Part shown: positions 12,288-25,301 of the stretch, piece by piece
Position numbering within the stretch: the first letter of the stretch is position 1
Layout: each line of letters starts with the position of its first letter
Assembly (NCBI GenBank): GCA_030268105.1
Contig: BSDZ01000004.1
Coordinates: forward strand, 6,056,001 to 6,120,000
Length of the DNA: 64,000 nucleotides
Direction: 5' to 3'
Source of the DNA: Volvox africanus
Lineage: Eukaryota; Chlorophyta; Chlorophyceae; Chlamydomonadales; Volvocaceae
The notes under the pieces: generated by a model
Databases searched by the model: none
The model's input: only the letters and a program-made list of their open reading frames with translations
Told to the model about the DNA's origin: nothing
Made by a program: the position numbers and the translations under genes

Positions 12288-15200
12288 TCAACTCCCATCG
12301 CCCGCAGCAGCACCCCCCATCCCCCCATCGCCTCGAGAGCTGTCACCACCACCACCACCACCACCGGCTGAAGTGGCCTGGTGCACAGTCGTCATCAAGT
12401 GCTCGTCAAGTCGGCCCAGTGCCGCGTGAAGCGCAGGGCCGTGCAGCGCAGCACAGGCAGCCAGACCCTCTCTCAACGTAAGGCCCACTTGCAGGGCCGC
12501 AGCGGGGTCCGATTCCCGGAGCTGCATGAGGGAAGCGGGCAGTGGGGTTTGAGCGCGGGGAGGGGGGGGGAGGGCGAGATCAGAACTTTGGGCGTGGCGG
12601 TGTGGCTTCGAGGTCTGGAGCCCAACCGCGGAGCGAGCCAGCTAACGTTTCACCCATGTACACGATCCGCAGCCCGCGCTCACAGTTAGCTGAGCCAATT
12701 GAACAGCGCTTGCATGGCTCCCTGTGACCCCTAAGGTCATTGTTTAATTTCCTAAAACACCCACCTGTCGTCCCCACATCCCAAATCTCGCCCACCACTC
12801 GATTGTCTTTTTCCTTGGCCTTTTCGTTCGCTGCCGCCCTCCCTTGCCCACACACAAACGAGGGCCCATCCACACATGGCATACACACACACACACACAC
12901 GCGCACACACACACGCACCTGCGCTCTGCGGTTGCTCTCCCCGTCAGCGTCCTCGGAATCCAGTGCGGGCCCCGCAATCTCACCGAGTCCGTCGTCACCT
13001 CCTCGCATGCCCGCAGAGAAGTAGTCGTAGCTGGGTGGCACTCCTTCCAACCGAAATCCCCCCGGGCCCCCACCGCCGCCCTCCGTCTCGTACCTGAAGA
13101 TTGGGATGGGGATTGGGATAGGGCGGGAGTTAGGTGTCAACGGTTCAGTTAATAAAACAAACCGCGCAAGGACGCCTGACTCTAGGTGACGAACAACGTC
13201 CCAAGACACAGTCCCATCAACGCGTCTGCCCGACTTTCCGTACATCAAAACTCATAACGGAACCCCCCCAACCGTCGTCGAAACACCCCCCGGTCCCGCC
13301 TCCGTTGGGCTGCTCACCATACGGCCGTTATAGCGGCCAGGAGTACATCCAGCACCCCAAGGATGGCTCGGCTAGGAAGGGCCAGCGCGCGGCTCAGCGC
13401 CAGTGCACACAGCCGCCTTGCACCCGCTTGCCCGATGGCATCGAATTGTTCCGTCCACAGCTCCAGAAGCCGCCATAACACAACCTCTCCAGGTGCTGGG
13501 GTTTCTCAGAACCGTCCGTAATGGCGAAGGGGACGAAGCGGTGCGGGAGTTGATTTGGCTTTTGTTCAGTGCTTCCAGTGCTTCCAGTGGACACAAAGGG
13601 CCGCAAGTGCGGGTTTGAGTGACTTACGCTTTCCGCCCGATCATGCAGATACGGCTTCTATCAGTTGGCATACCGAGATTATTTACGCGAGGATGACGTA
13701 GACAACACGAATGCGCGTCTATATTACAATACAAAGAAACCTGAAAAAACGTGTGTATGTTGGTGTTTGTGAAGAGAGTACGGCACAAGTGCACTCACAA
13801 AGCTCCGCCAAAATGCCCTCCCTGGCGCCAGAGCCGGCCCCCGCTGCCGCCGCAGCTCCGCAAAGCGCAACAAACTGTTGGGGCGCTGCGAGCAGCAAAC
13901 GCCCCAGCACTGGTAGGGCGTTGGTGACGACCAGACTGGACTCCTGCACCACCAATGAAGGGGACACGTATAAGAAACATAAGGAAACACATTCGCTCGT
14001 TTCCATAAGTGGAGAAAGCCAACAAAGCAAATGAGGGGACGAATCCAAATATGTGAGAAGAGCATTGCGGCACGGTGTCATACACATACACATACACATA
14101 TACATGTACACGCGAGCACACACACATACACACGCAAATACACACACGCGAACCACCGTCACAAGTACGGAGGGGAATAACAGTCGTCGCACCTTTCCCC
14201 CAAGCAGCAGCCCCACCAGCCGGACCAGCACGGGCTGCAGCGCCGCAGCGGCAGCATCGGGTGCCGCTTGCAGCATGAGCTCCAGGGCTGGGAAGGTCAG
14301 CAGCATGCCTCGCTCGCTGACGTTGCCTAGAAGCGGGTGGGTTAACGGCTAACGGCTAACGGCTCACGCTTACCGGTGAAGGGGGCATGACGAATACAAA
14401 CCGCTCCCTGGTGTCTCAGGAGTTCCGCGTGTACGGCAGGGGTCGGTAATTGTTGTCATCACTTAAAATCTTAAATAGAGCCCTAAGCTGTCACGATCGT
14501 AATTCCCCTCGTCAGACACACTATGTGCCAAAGTCGAGCGACAGCAGTACCCGGTAGGTCTCTCCTCTCCCCTCCCCTCCCCTCCCCTCCCCTCCCCTCC
14601 CCTCCCCTCCCCTCCCCTCCCCTCCCCTCCCCTCCCCTCCCCTCCCCTCCCCTCCCCTCCCCTCCCCTCCCCTCCCCTCCCCTCCCCTCCCCTCCCCTCC
14701 CCTCCCCTCCCCTCCCCTCCCCTCCCCTCCCCTCCCATGCACTTACCCCCCCCTGCACTTACCCACCACCGCCAGCAGGACCGCCAGCACATGCTGCCCG
14801 ACTGCACCGTACAACGTCGGCCCCGAAACCAGAGCCGCACTCGACAAGATGGCGACCACCTGCAGGGCCCACACCACCACCGCGCGCGTGCACACCACGT
14901 GTGGATCTGACACTCACATCTTCGTCTTCCGACCCGCAACGACCCAGCGACCCACACACCAGAGGGAGGTGCTCCGTGGATGCCTGAGTGATGGCGCCGA
15001 GGGTGGGGAAGGGGCTCAGCAGCGCCTCCAGGGTGGGCTGCATGCCCGCAAGGAGCCGCAGGGCCCGCGGGGCGGCGCCGCCAGGGGTGCCCGCTGTCGC
15101 CGCCGCCGTTGTGTCTTGTTCGCAACAGTCGGGCGCGTTTCTCAGCGCCACCAGCCACAACGCCAGACCGTCCTCCAAGAGGCCCTCGGAAACCTGCGGC

Positions 15201-18200
15201 ATCACCATCCTCCTCACCAAATACAATAAAACATATAATATAATATAATATAATATAATATAATATAATATAATATAATATAATATAATATAATATAATA
15301 TAATATAATATAATATAATATAATATAATATAATATAATATAATATAATATAATATAATATAATATAATATAATATAATATAATATAATATAATATAATA
15401 TAATATAATATAATATAATATAATATAATATAATATAATATAATATAATATAATATGATATGATATGATATGATATATGATATAATATAATATAATACAA
15501 TACAATATGATATCATATCATATAAAACAGCAAATATATTTTCGCAAGTTGACTGCCTCCCCATACCTAATGCCAATCTCTTCCTCCTCCTCATCATCAA
15601 TGTCGTCATCCTTCCCAGTACGATAAAAATTACGAACTTAATCTAAAGATACAAATTTACGTACTTAATTGTTTTATGTAATGTTTTGGATTAACTTTTC
15701 TTTCGAGATCCGGTGCACGCGAACCCATCTCCTCTACTCGTCTCCTTCGTTTCCTGAAGCCCCGGCTCCATCCCCCTCACCCCGCGCCTCACCTCAGGCT
15801 GGCGCAAGTCCAGACTGTAGCCCAGCAGTGGCAGCACCAGCGGGTAGAGGGCGGGAGAACCGGTGCCAGTCAGGTTGACGAGCCGCTGCACGGCTTCCAG
15901 AATCTGAAGGTGGGACATCCGTGAAAGATGAGGTGAGGTGAGGTGAGGTGAGGTGAGGTGAGGTGAGGTGAGGTGAGGTGAGGTGAGATGAGGTGAGGTG
16001 AGGTGAGGTGAGGTGAGGTGCGGTGAGGTGAGGTGAGATGAGGTAATTGGCCACAAGAGATTGGGAAAATTGCCAAAAAAGCCACTTGTGACTTTAAGAA
16101 TCTTCTCTTCTGTAACTTATCCAAAACAGTTTGCCGCGTTACCCAACAGGCAACGGACAACGGACAACGGAACGGTATGTGCCAAACATTTTCCAGCCGT
16201 TACGAAAATCCCCCTCCCCCTTCCCCTCCCCGAATGCTCACCTGGATGCGCAGTAAGCTCTGTCCCGCAGCCGCCTCCCACAGGGCAGGCAACGCGGCAA
16301 CCAGCGACATCACGTGCGGCCGGAGGGTCTCTCCGCACCTCTCGATGACCAGGTTTAGGAGCCCAAAGGCCTGACGGGAGGGGGCGGGGCAGGCGGGGTG
16401 GGGAGGGGGGGATGAAGAGCGCTGCTGGGTGTTTGGAGGCGGAAAATGATTATTTGATGAGCAGAACAGGGCCAGAGACAAAGAGAGAAATGGACTGCTA
16501 AGAAAAATGACCGTCATTAAACGCTCCTTTATTCCTTAAAGAGTAAGAGAGCCGCGAGAGGCAAGTCGGCGTTGCCCGAGGCGGCAGGCGATGCATGCAC
16601 AGCTTTTATTGCGCCGAAAGAGACATGCCCGCCCGCCCCTCCTTTCTCAATGTGAAAATAAAAAACACGTCTTTTTAGAAAAATCACAAAGTAAAAATAA
16701 TTATAAGTTAAAAATTCATATACAAACTATATATAAATTTATTTTTATTATTTTTATCTTATCATTTCTAATTCAATGAGCTCAAGCTCTAGTATCCCAC
16801 CTGCTTCTGCGTGTCCAGGTCCTCGGTTGCCCTCAGCAACTGCAGTAGCAGTTGCAAACAGGTCGGCAGTAGCGCCGCAAATGGCTCCTCCGTGAAGGAG
16901 AAGTCACCCAGGAGCGCCGTCAGCGCGCTGATCCCGGACAGCGCTACGGCGGCGTCGGGCTCTGATACAAGGCCCAACATAGCGCTGTACAGCGTCGGTC
17001 TGGAGCCGCGGCGCAGAGTGAAGGGCCGAGGGCGGGGCATAAATTCCCGCACATACAAACACATACACACACACACCAGACAACACCAGACAACACATGC
17101 TCCAAATGAAGCATCTGAATGCGTCACCCACCTTCCCCTGAAGCAACCCCCCAACACCCCCCCTCACCCCCCACCCCTCACCCCCCATACACACCTGACC
17201 GGGTCGTCCTCCCGAACCCTGTCCACGTTTGCCGACACTACCAGGCCGATGCGCCGCCGGATGGGCTTATTGGCGGTACTGGCATCAGACAACTCCTGAG
17301 GGGGGGGGCCAGGAGTGCAGGGGGACGGACCCATGGGGTGCAGTAAACTTATATCATTCCATAACACATTTTTAAATATGTAAGATTTAAGTAATATCGG
17401 ATTCCCTCCCACTTCACCATCCTCCCTATTTTAGTTTCGTACATTTACAGTTACGTTCTGAGTCAGACCTGTACCTGTAACAGACTGCCGGTAAGCCACG
17501 ACCGATAATCCAAATAGTCATGCAGCACGTACGATCCCGCCGCCAGCGCGCCGTACACCGCATCTTTTTGGAGCACCTGGCCGGTTTAGTCAAGGGAGGG
17601 TGAATCGAAAGACGACCGGATATTCGCAGGTTTGAGAGATTCCCTAACAATCTTTTTCACATACACGCACATGTCATCACTTTTTTGTCTCCCCATCGTC
17701 ACAGCTCAGTTTCTTAAAGAACACACCATATACACATACACGTGCACATACACATACACGTGCACATACACATACACGTGCACATACACATACACATACA
17801 CACACAGCGTCCTCCCCCCTCCACCTGCAGCGGCACCCCCACAAGTCTCTCGCCCCCCAGGCTATCCGCGGGAACTCCAGGGGGGGCGCCCGCCTGCACC
17901 GCCGGAAGCAGAGCAGCCACTGCGGGACCCAGAACCTCCCGATAAGCCTGTCGGTTAGTCAGTCATTGGATCGGCCGGGGGAGTGGGGGCCAGCAACAAG
18001 AGCGATACCGACTTCAGTATACGGGGAGGGAGAACGACGACACCCCCAACCCCCCCGCATACCTGCAGCAGTGCCACGTAGAGCTGGTCCGCAGCCAGGG
18101 CCAGACTGTCGCACCACGACCCGCTCGCGTGTGTATGCGCGAACTCCTCGGGGTAATTCCGCCACTGCTCCAAATCTGATTTTGAAAGCACCATGTGCCG

Positions 18201-21200
18201 GCTGACCTGAGAGTGTGTGTGTGTGTGTGTTTCACCAATGGGGGAGTTGGGGGGAGAGTGGGAGGGGGAAGGAGGTAAGGTAAGGCCGTCCGTACGGCAA
18301 CTGGTGGGTCAAATAATCCATCGCCGGGATCAACGAAGCAAGCAAAACCACGATATGGCCCCCTCTGCAAAGGGCTGACCCCCCAACCCCCTGAACCCAA
18401 AATAAAATTTGTTGATTATATTTATTTGACAAATTAAAAATATTTGTAGTGAAAGAGCTGATAACTATTCCCGGTAAAGATGGCTTACAAGTGCACTAAC
18501 GAGCGACACCAAACGGCTGCTGGCGGCTGTCGAAGCTCCAGGGGAGTGACATCCCGCTGCCGCCGCCGCCACAGCCGTGGCGGAGGCGCCGCCGGCGGCC
18601 CCTCCCCCTCCCCCAGGCCCCCCTGTCATCGGCGCCGCCCAAAATGCCTGGAGGGCTGCTCGGACCTCCGCCGCCATGGCTTTGAGCTGGCTGCTGTCCT
18701 GATGTACGACAACAAATAAGCAGGCGATAAAGAGGGGAAGACAAGAGGGGAAGAGGGGAAGACACAGAAGTCCACGGGGTTGTACGACATGGTACGGAAG
18801 TTGTGAAATCCGTAAGAAGATGTACCAAAGATGGTAGGAACGTTTGAAAGTGCGAATATGTGTGTAAAGAATATGATAATGCATGTGAAGTCATGGAATG
18901 TGGGTTGCTCAACTTAGCCCTGAGGAGTGAAAGGTGGTGGGAAAAAGACTCGGCTGCCTGAAAGATGGGTAGCCGGGACAGCGCCGTAGCGGATAAATGG
19001 AAGATGATTAGCGGACATGACGTGGTGTATGTAAATGTACGGCATTTGTTGCACAATGTAACCCACATACCCGCGGCTGCCCCGATGTGTCCAGGGAGCC
19101 CGCGGCCCCTTTGTACGACATGCACGACATGACGGCGTTAAGCAACGCGCAGCACTGGGTGAGCAGCCGCTCCTGGTTGTTCACCGCCGCCGCGCCACTA
19201 CCGCCAGTGCCCGTGGCGCTTCCGCTACCGCTACCGCTGCCACTTCCGCTGCCGCTGCCGCCGCCGGCGGGTCCCGCCGCCGCTGCCTCCACGAGCTGAG
19301 TTGTGCAGATCTCCATTGTGGGCATTAATACACCGGCCCCATGGAAAGACCTAGCGCAGGACAACATGAACGGTTTCGGAGCCTAATGCACAGCATTCCT
19401 CAGATGGTGATAAGTATTATTATTACTATTATCATTTGCCTGATGATCCGCAACTTAAAATTTTTTTCTTCACTTTGGTCGAGTCCCCACTTCCCAGATT
19501 GCTGCCGGCCCCTACCTCCCAATCCCTCCCTCCCTCCCTCCCGCCCTCGCGCTCCCCAAAACCCTCCCTCCCCAGTCCCTCCCTGCCCCGCCTGGAGACC
19601 CACCAAGGGTGCACCTCCAGCACCTGCGCCAATGTCTTCAGCAGCTTTAGGACGGCGCGATGTAACATGGCTTGCAGATGGGAGCGGGGGAGAGCTCGGC
19701 CGGGGGCACGAACAGCTAACAAACCCTGACGGTGGGGTGGGGTGGGAAAATTTTCGATAATAATATAACCCGAAAAGGTTGGATATGTTAATGAAGTAGT
19801 TGGGAATTGAAAACTTATTCCTATGTAGTATTAAGAATTAGTTTCCAAACATTATATTAAAGCCCCCATAAATGCTTCCCATAACATGTTTAAAAACCCA
19901 AATATAAACTCATCATACGATAAAGAAAACGTATATTTTAAACATAAATTGTAAATACGAGATATATCCCTGACACTCATGCTCATCAAACATAACCTCA
20001 CGCGCACCTGCAGCGCCGCAACCATATGCGGACAGCAGCTGTGTACGGCAGCCACCGGGGCCAGTGTACGAGCATCGGAGGGGAAGCCGTGAAGGATGAG
20101 GCGCCGGAGGATCTGCGACGGCGCCACAATGTGAGTGTGAGTGTACATATATGTGTGTGTAAATATGCTGCCGGAAACACAGAGGCGGCCCCGTCATGCT
20201 CTCAGGGCTCCGCCAGCTCCAGTTCCTGGCAGCGATGTCACTTGGGACTGCTCTCCACAGACCACTAGGCAGTGGATTTCTGGCAGACAGAGAGAATCCA
20301 TTTCCCTGACCGCGTCATGTTCAAATAAACTTAAATAATTTAAGTAAATTTCTATCCATTCATATAATCGCACTACATTTGTTGATGCACCAATAAGTAA
20401 CTATTACATATATTTGTTGCTGCTCGTCACCCTCCGCCTTATCGTGTCCTACTTTGAGCAGCAGCATCCATCTCTCGCAGATCTGCATCAGCGACTGGGC
20501 CGGCGTCGCGCTCTCCAGCCCGGACGGCAGTCCGCTCAGCAGCAGCTGGGTATCAGAGCACCACTGACCCCATACGTGTCCGAATAGAAGCTCGGTGACC
20601 TGTGTGTGTGTGGGGGGGGGGAAGAAAAGGGGAGGAGAATCGATTCGTTGGGATAAGGCAAACGTCAATGTGTGTGTGTGTACCGGGGGGAGAGGGGTGT
20701 TGACGGCGTGAAGGTAGGGGCTGTGGCTGTGGTGAGGGAATGATAAAAAACACATGAACATATGTGCATGTGCATGTCACGCAGTGGGCTAATCCTAAAA
20801 ACCTAAGATTTGATTCGTACTGTTCTACGAACGGATAGATCACCTGAGCAAAGTTGGCTTGGTCCGCGACGAGGCGCTTGGATGAGAGTTCCTTGAGGAC
20901 GTGGTGCAGGATCAAATACACCCTGTGTGTGTGTGAGAGAGAGAGTTTGGGAGGGTTTGGGAGAGGCGAGCGTGAGGGAATGGGTGAGAGTGGGGGGAGT
21001 GAGTGCGAGTGTGTGTGTATGTGTGTATGTATGTGTCAGAGGGATGAAGAGGACCACCAGTGGGGGGATCACTTACCTGTGCTGGGTTTTCCACCCGCCA
21101 GCACGTTCCCTCACCCGCCTCTGACCACCCCACCTGCGCACCGAGAGCGGGTTGCCCGACCCCAGGCTCATCATGAGGTCGCTGAACAGACCGGGCCAGT

Positions 21201-22227
21201 CTGAGGGGTAGTCGAACCGGGCTATTTTGGCAAACACCAGCGCCACCTGGACCGCGATCTGGCGGAACAAGACAGACAAACAAACAGACAAAGGGCGTTA
21301 GGGAGGAGGAGTCTCACGAACACACAATAGACAATGTCCCATGTGGATATAAGACACAACAAACCGGTTCGCAACCATGTCCGGTATTCGTTATTCGTTA
21401 GTCCCTCTGCCTGGCAGTACTCCTCCCCTTGGCGTTGGAGGTGGTATTGGCGGTGGCGCTGCAAGGGCACCGCACCGCCGACGCCCACACCAGTGCCAGA
21501 GGCGGCATCAAGGTCTGCGGTGGCCCCCCTTTTCCCCCCTCCAGATAACGCTCGCCCTTCAGAGATACAAACACACACACACACCTGGTTATCATCCTGT
21601 GGGATGAGTTGAGAGAGCTTAGCTCGCAAGTGAGCTTTCTCTTCTGGGGAGATGGCACTGCGCGTGAGACCGACGGAGGGGTAGAAGGGTGAGGGAAGGA
21701 AATTAGAGTACACAATGGACTCGGGACACAATCCGCAGAGGGGAGGGAAAGGAGAAAGGGGACGAGGTGAGAGGGGACGAGAGGACGACGAGACGAGAGG
21801 CTGTCGCAAGCGCGGCTGCTAGGGGAGGCTATTGGACTGGAACCCCTATGGGGGCTTCAGGTAAGGCGGTGCATAGCAGGCCGCGCACAGCACGCAACTC
21901 ACGCATGGGAAATCCGTTTCTTCCAGTTTCGGTGGATACTGTTCTTCAGATGAACTGATGCCAGGTAACGAGCACTGTGATCGGCATCGCGGGTGCTGAC
22001 AATCTCCTGCGGCGGCAGAGTCATGCGTGTCGATCCAAATGTGCCACGCGCACTTACTACAAGAACATCCGGAAGCTTACTGCAAGAGCTGAGCTAAACC
22101 CAGATCGGCTGTCGAGCGATTGTATATAATCCTCTGCCCGCTTCTGCACCTCGGGGTTCGGGTTCAGGGCATTCAGCAGGCAAGCAAGTAGGCCATTATA
22201 TTCCTGCTGGGAAAGTGGCTGGCTCAT
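12288..22227 (-). CDS. Importin-11-type karyopherin beta (nuclear transport receptor)
   Basis: Twenty-four exons, read downward: 22081-22227, 21903-22006, 21585-21657, 21134-21258, 20844-20922, 20453-20599, 20008-20112, 19604-19725, 19071-19350, 18489-18698, 18063-18206, 17825-17947, 17475-17576, 17195-17295, 16801-16999, 16242-16370, 15793-15903, 14918-15193, 14763-14859, 14193-14326, 13799-13943, 13318-13495, 12919-13093, 12288-12521. All junctions are GT-AG and in phase: 1179 residues, against about 975 in human IPO11. Seen: the importin-beta N-terminal helix pair ending RNWKKRI, then AKIARFDYPSDWP, SSKRLVAD, the KDAVYGAL helix, LYSAMLGLV, LLEDGLALWLVAL, and a C-terminal REGLAACAAL-type helix. 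These follow the order of importin-11 HEAT repeats. Importin-11 brings cargo into the nucleus with RanGTP; cargo here is unknown. Exons 9, 10 and 23 carry Gly/Ser/Ala-rich insertions. The gene is head to head with the aldolase-family gene and tail to tail with presenilin. Confidence 0.92.
14564..14736 (+). repeat. (CCCCT)n pentanucleotide array in importin-11 intron 19
   Basis: About 34 nearly perfect copies of CCCCT. On the coding (minus) strand it reads AGGGG, so the pre-mRNA would hold a long G-run array that could form G-quadruplexes. Confidence 0.95.
15236..15470 (+). repeat. (TAATA)n pentanucleotide array in importin-11 intron 17
   Basis: About 44 perfect copies, then a few TGATA variants at the right edge, between the exons at 15793-15903 and 14918-15193. 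Confidence 0.95.
15931..16044 (+). repeat. (AGGTG)n pentanucleotide array in importin-11 intron 16
   Basis: About 22 copies with a few single-base changes. The same unit, in the opposite orientation (CACCT), recurs at 26357-26393 in the SCFD2-like gene. Confidence 0.95.
17731..17808 (+). repeat. CA/TA-rich minisatellite (CACATACACATACACGTG unit)
   Basis: An 18-base unit repeated about three times, then shorter CACATA units, in an importin-11 intron. Confidence 0.85.
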
Positions 22228-22386
22228 TTTGATCTAAATAATCCTGCTCGTCACAGTCGGCCCGCAGAATGGAGACAACCAATCCGTAAAACAGCTGTCG
22301 GCGTAGAACGCAAATCTCGTGACTATGCTGCAACCATACATTATTATTATACTTGTAATGTAAGGCACTAGAGTTTATATAATTAT
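22228..22386. promoter_or_regulatory. Compact bidirectional promoter region
   Basis: Only 159 bp separate the importin-11 ATG (minus, 22227) from the first ATG of the aldolase-family gene (plus, 22387), or 216 bp if the second ATG at 22444 is used. Both 5' UTRs and core promoters must fit here. The centre is AT-rich; no specific element was assigned. Confidence 0.55.
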
Positions 22387-24430
22387 ATGAGCAGCAAACA
22401 GTATTTAAGCAGTTCTCAAGAACGAAACACGAAACCAATTTCCATGGCCGAACTGATCACCGAAGACCGGCCCCGTATAAAGTATGTAACCCGTTTCACG
22501 GGGAAGCTTAATTTGATTTTGGATGACGAGCCTGAATTGGAGTTGCAAAGCCTTTCTCAGTTAATGAGTCGCATGGAAGCTCTTGGTGCCGCTCCCATTT
22601 TAAACGATGGGCAGGTTGCTGGCAACTGCGCCATCAGTCCTAAAATTCTACATCATGGCGTCGTGTTGCAGTCGTCATGTACTTCTCGGCGAGTCGATCA
22701 TGGCCCGCTGACCCAGGGACCGGATGGGCTTGCATTAGTAAGCATGTCGGGGAAACCGCCAGGACATACTTTGAATCCAAGTAAAGATTTTGTATTGGTG
22801 ACGAGCTTTGACCGAAGCGAATGGGCGGCGGAGTACCGCTCTCGCGAGCCAGCCATCCGCCCATCAAGCGACACCCCGCTACTGACGGCGGCCCTGGCGC
22901 ACGGCGATGAGTATGGCTGGAAAGACACGCCTTTGGTGGTGCTTCATGGCCACGCACTGGCAGAGGGCGAAGGTACGGCTTTCAACTACCACATCGACCT
23001 TGCTGATGCGATGACAAATCCTTAACAGCAACCTGTCACAACTTACTCCGACCTCTGCCCTGCCGTGTATGGATTACCACCACGAGCGCAACGTATCATA
23101 GCGCAACGTGGAAACCTCAAGAGAAGATCCACGGGTCCATGTTAGATGCTAGTTAAGGCGTTATGTGTCGTGAACTTATATACGGTTTTACCTATATATA
23201 ACGTCTTTAACTGTGAACAGGTAACCAAATTATTTGTTAGTTCCCCACTTCCCCTTCTCATATAACGCATACTAAAGCCTTTTGCCTATGGAGCTGGCGC
23301 GACACTGTTGTTGCAACAAGCTCGGTTTGGTCGCTGCAAGGCGCTGCAAGCTGACCTGTCTGGACCACCTCAATAGGCCTCATGATGCCGATGCTGGTGC
23401 TGATGCTGATGCTGATGCTGATGCTGGTGCTGTGGAAGCCATGGCAACACGGCAGTGCCTATACCGTGTCCAAAAGGTCCCCCAAGGCCCTGACGATGTC
23501 CTCATCGTTCCATGCTGATCCGTTGTGGCCCCGTCCCTCTACTCCCCTCTAGTCCCCTCCAGCTCTTGCTATCCAAGCAAGATATATATATATATATATA
23601 CACACACACATGGAATAAAAAAATACATATATATATGGAATGATAATATGAAATAAAAAGATATATATATATATATCTTTTATTCCATATTGCGAATATG
23701 AAAATACTCAAATCCGTCATACCATCATTCGTACTCAACCCCCACGCATACGCACACATACACACAGGTTTGTCGTACGCAGCCCAACTGGGCCTCCCCA
23801 TAAGCCCCCGGGAGACGCTGTTTTCCACCCCCGAGGACCTCTCTGAGCTCGAGGGGCTATTTCGGGAGTACCCCTACCCGCAGCACCGCTGCTACATCCG
23901 TAGAGGACACGGTAGGGGCTCCGGAACCAGATTATGCCTCTGATGCCCGAAGCCAGGTGCCGTACGCCGCATCCGGGTCTAGGCGGGTTGAACAATTAAT
24001 GAACTATCAAATCCAGAAAGTGAAGGGAGGGGACCTATTGCGGGAATATCTTGGCAGAGCCGTGTGGTAGGTGCCGGTGTACGACAAACACAGGCAGCAG
24101 CGGCAAGCCTTATTATATGCCATGTGGCTGAATGTGGGAAGTGAAGGAATTGGCTGGGCGAAACGCCAACTCTAAACCCCAAGTAAGACAACCGTATTGA
24201 CGTCCATCCATCGCCTAGCAATCTTCGGGTCTACCTTCCTTTCTCCCCTAATTGCACCTTTGGTATTTTGTGCCCCCAAGTACATGTGTTTTCCTCTCCC
24301 CTTTCTTTCCCTCCTTTCCCCCTCCTCCCCCTTAGGGTTTTTCCTGCTGTCGAAAACGACAGCCGAGGCGAAGGCGTGGTTTGAGCAGTGGGTGCAACCG
24401 TGGCTGCTGGCGAGGAAGGTCCAGGAATAA
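22387..24430 (+). CDS. Class II aldolase/adducin-family protein
   Basis: Three exons: 22387-22972, 23768-23911, 24336-24430, all GT-AG and in phase, 274 residues. The fold family comprises zinc-dependent sugar-phosphate aldolases and epimerases, MtnB dehydratases and the non-enzymatic adducin head. Seen: a glycine-rich entry (DGQVAGNCAIS), FVLVTSFDRSEW, the PSSDTPL motif, the paired zinc ligands H187 and H189 in LHGHAL, and the third histidine H243 in RRGHGFFLL followed by an AEAKAWFEQW helix. In class II aldolases the motif before the paired histidines normally carries a catalytic Glu; here the aligned residue is Asp (D162). The substrate cannot be named. If exon 1 is read through its donor it stops at 23025, which would lose H243, so the spliced model is preferred. 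A start at 22444 is also possible. Confidence 0.85.
23389..23428 (+). repeat. (GATGCT)n repeat in intron 1 of the aldolase-family gene
   Basis: About six imperfect hexamer copies of GATGCT/GGTGCT. Confidence 0.75.
23581..23695 (+). repeat. AT-rich palindromic (TA)n region
   Basis: Three TA runs separated by copies of a GGAATAAAA-like word. The last run is flanked by inverted AATAAAAAG/CTTTTATT arms and could form a hairpin. It lies just upstream of exon 2. Confidence 0.75.
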
Positions 24431-24863
24431 TGAGGCCTACAACAGTAGGCAACGTGACGCGATACGATAGACGCGATACGATGACGCGATACGATGGGGG
24501 CCGTGGCGAGGCGATGGGTAACGGGGTGGGGCCGGGCCGGAAGGGTGGGGAAAGTAGACAAAAGGCTCTGTATGGCGCTGAGGTGGAAGGGTGTGCTTAA
24601 TTGGTCACTTTCAGGCTTTTGATGGCGGCTGAATCACTACTTGTAGTTTTCTGTTGCATGAAAACACTAGCGCTTGGCGGAGGAGTGAGCGGAGCAAGGA
24701 GAAGGAGTTGGCATTTTCACGTTGTACATCTTGCAGAACGCATTTTTGGACGGCTGCTTTATATCATCAAGAACTGCGGTCCTCCTGGCCGGGCTTTATC
24801 AATCCCAACATGTCCGAGGTAGCACTTGGTATGATTTGTCTACCTGTCAGGATCTGTCTCAAT

Positions 24864-24868
24864 TGTAA
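24864..24868 (+). terminator. TGTAA polyadenylation word (aldolase-family gene)
   Basis: TGTAA about 430 nt after the stop at 24430, a normal 3' UTR length for this group of algae. The remaining 24431-25301 stretch holds no gene that I can see. Confidence 0.6.
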
Positions 24869-25301
24869 CACATACGCGATTGATGATGATTTTTGTTAGT
24901 CGTGCTTTTGGAGGGAAAGGGACAGGACGGACTCCCAAAGGGTATCTCTGTGTGCCCCTATCTTGCCCGTATCTCTGTCCACCGCAGTGGGGTTGCATCT
25001 TCCTCACATGATGCGAAGGGTATTCCCTCATTAGTGCACAGGAGGATGAACTCTGTGGTAGAAATAATCGCTTTATATATTGTTTTACGCTTGGTGCAAG
25101 GTCGTACGTCACCGTTAACGGTCCCGAATCAGCGTAGAGGACGCGGCAGCAATGAAACAGGTTATTTTTGTCACATTTACCGTTGCATTGGGCTACGATA
25201 GGTTATTAGCTTACTGTAATCTAAATAATAATTAAGTTATTGTTCTTGCCATCTAGCCTGGTTTCTAAATTATGTCTTGGGTGCGGCAGTAGCAAATCAT
25301 C

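Noticed and set aside
12286..12371. CRISPR-like or regular repeats among the trinucleotide runs
   Set aside because: These are simple CAC/TGG codon repeats (the last importin-11 exon encodes a glycine run); no spaced direct repeats occur anywhere in the window.
14463..15609. Very long minus-strand frame rich in Tyr/Ile and Gly/Glu repeats
   Set aside because: It arises from the TAATA and CCCCT arrays. Only the parts at 14763-14859 and 14918-15193 are real importin-11 exons.
22973..23025. Read-through of aldolase-family exon 1 to a stop at 23025 as a single-exon gene
   Set aside because: It would lack the third zinc-binding histidine. A GTACGG donor at 22973 joins in phase to exons that supply the missing family blocks.
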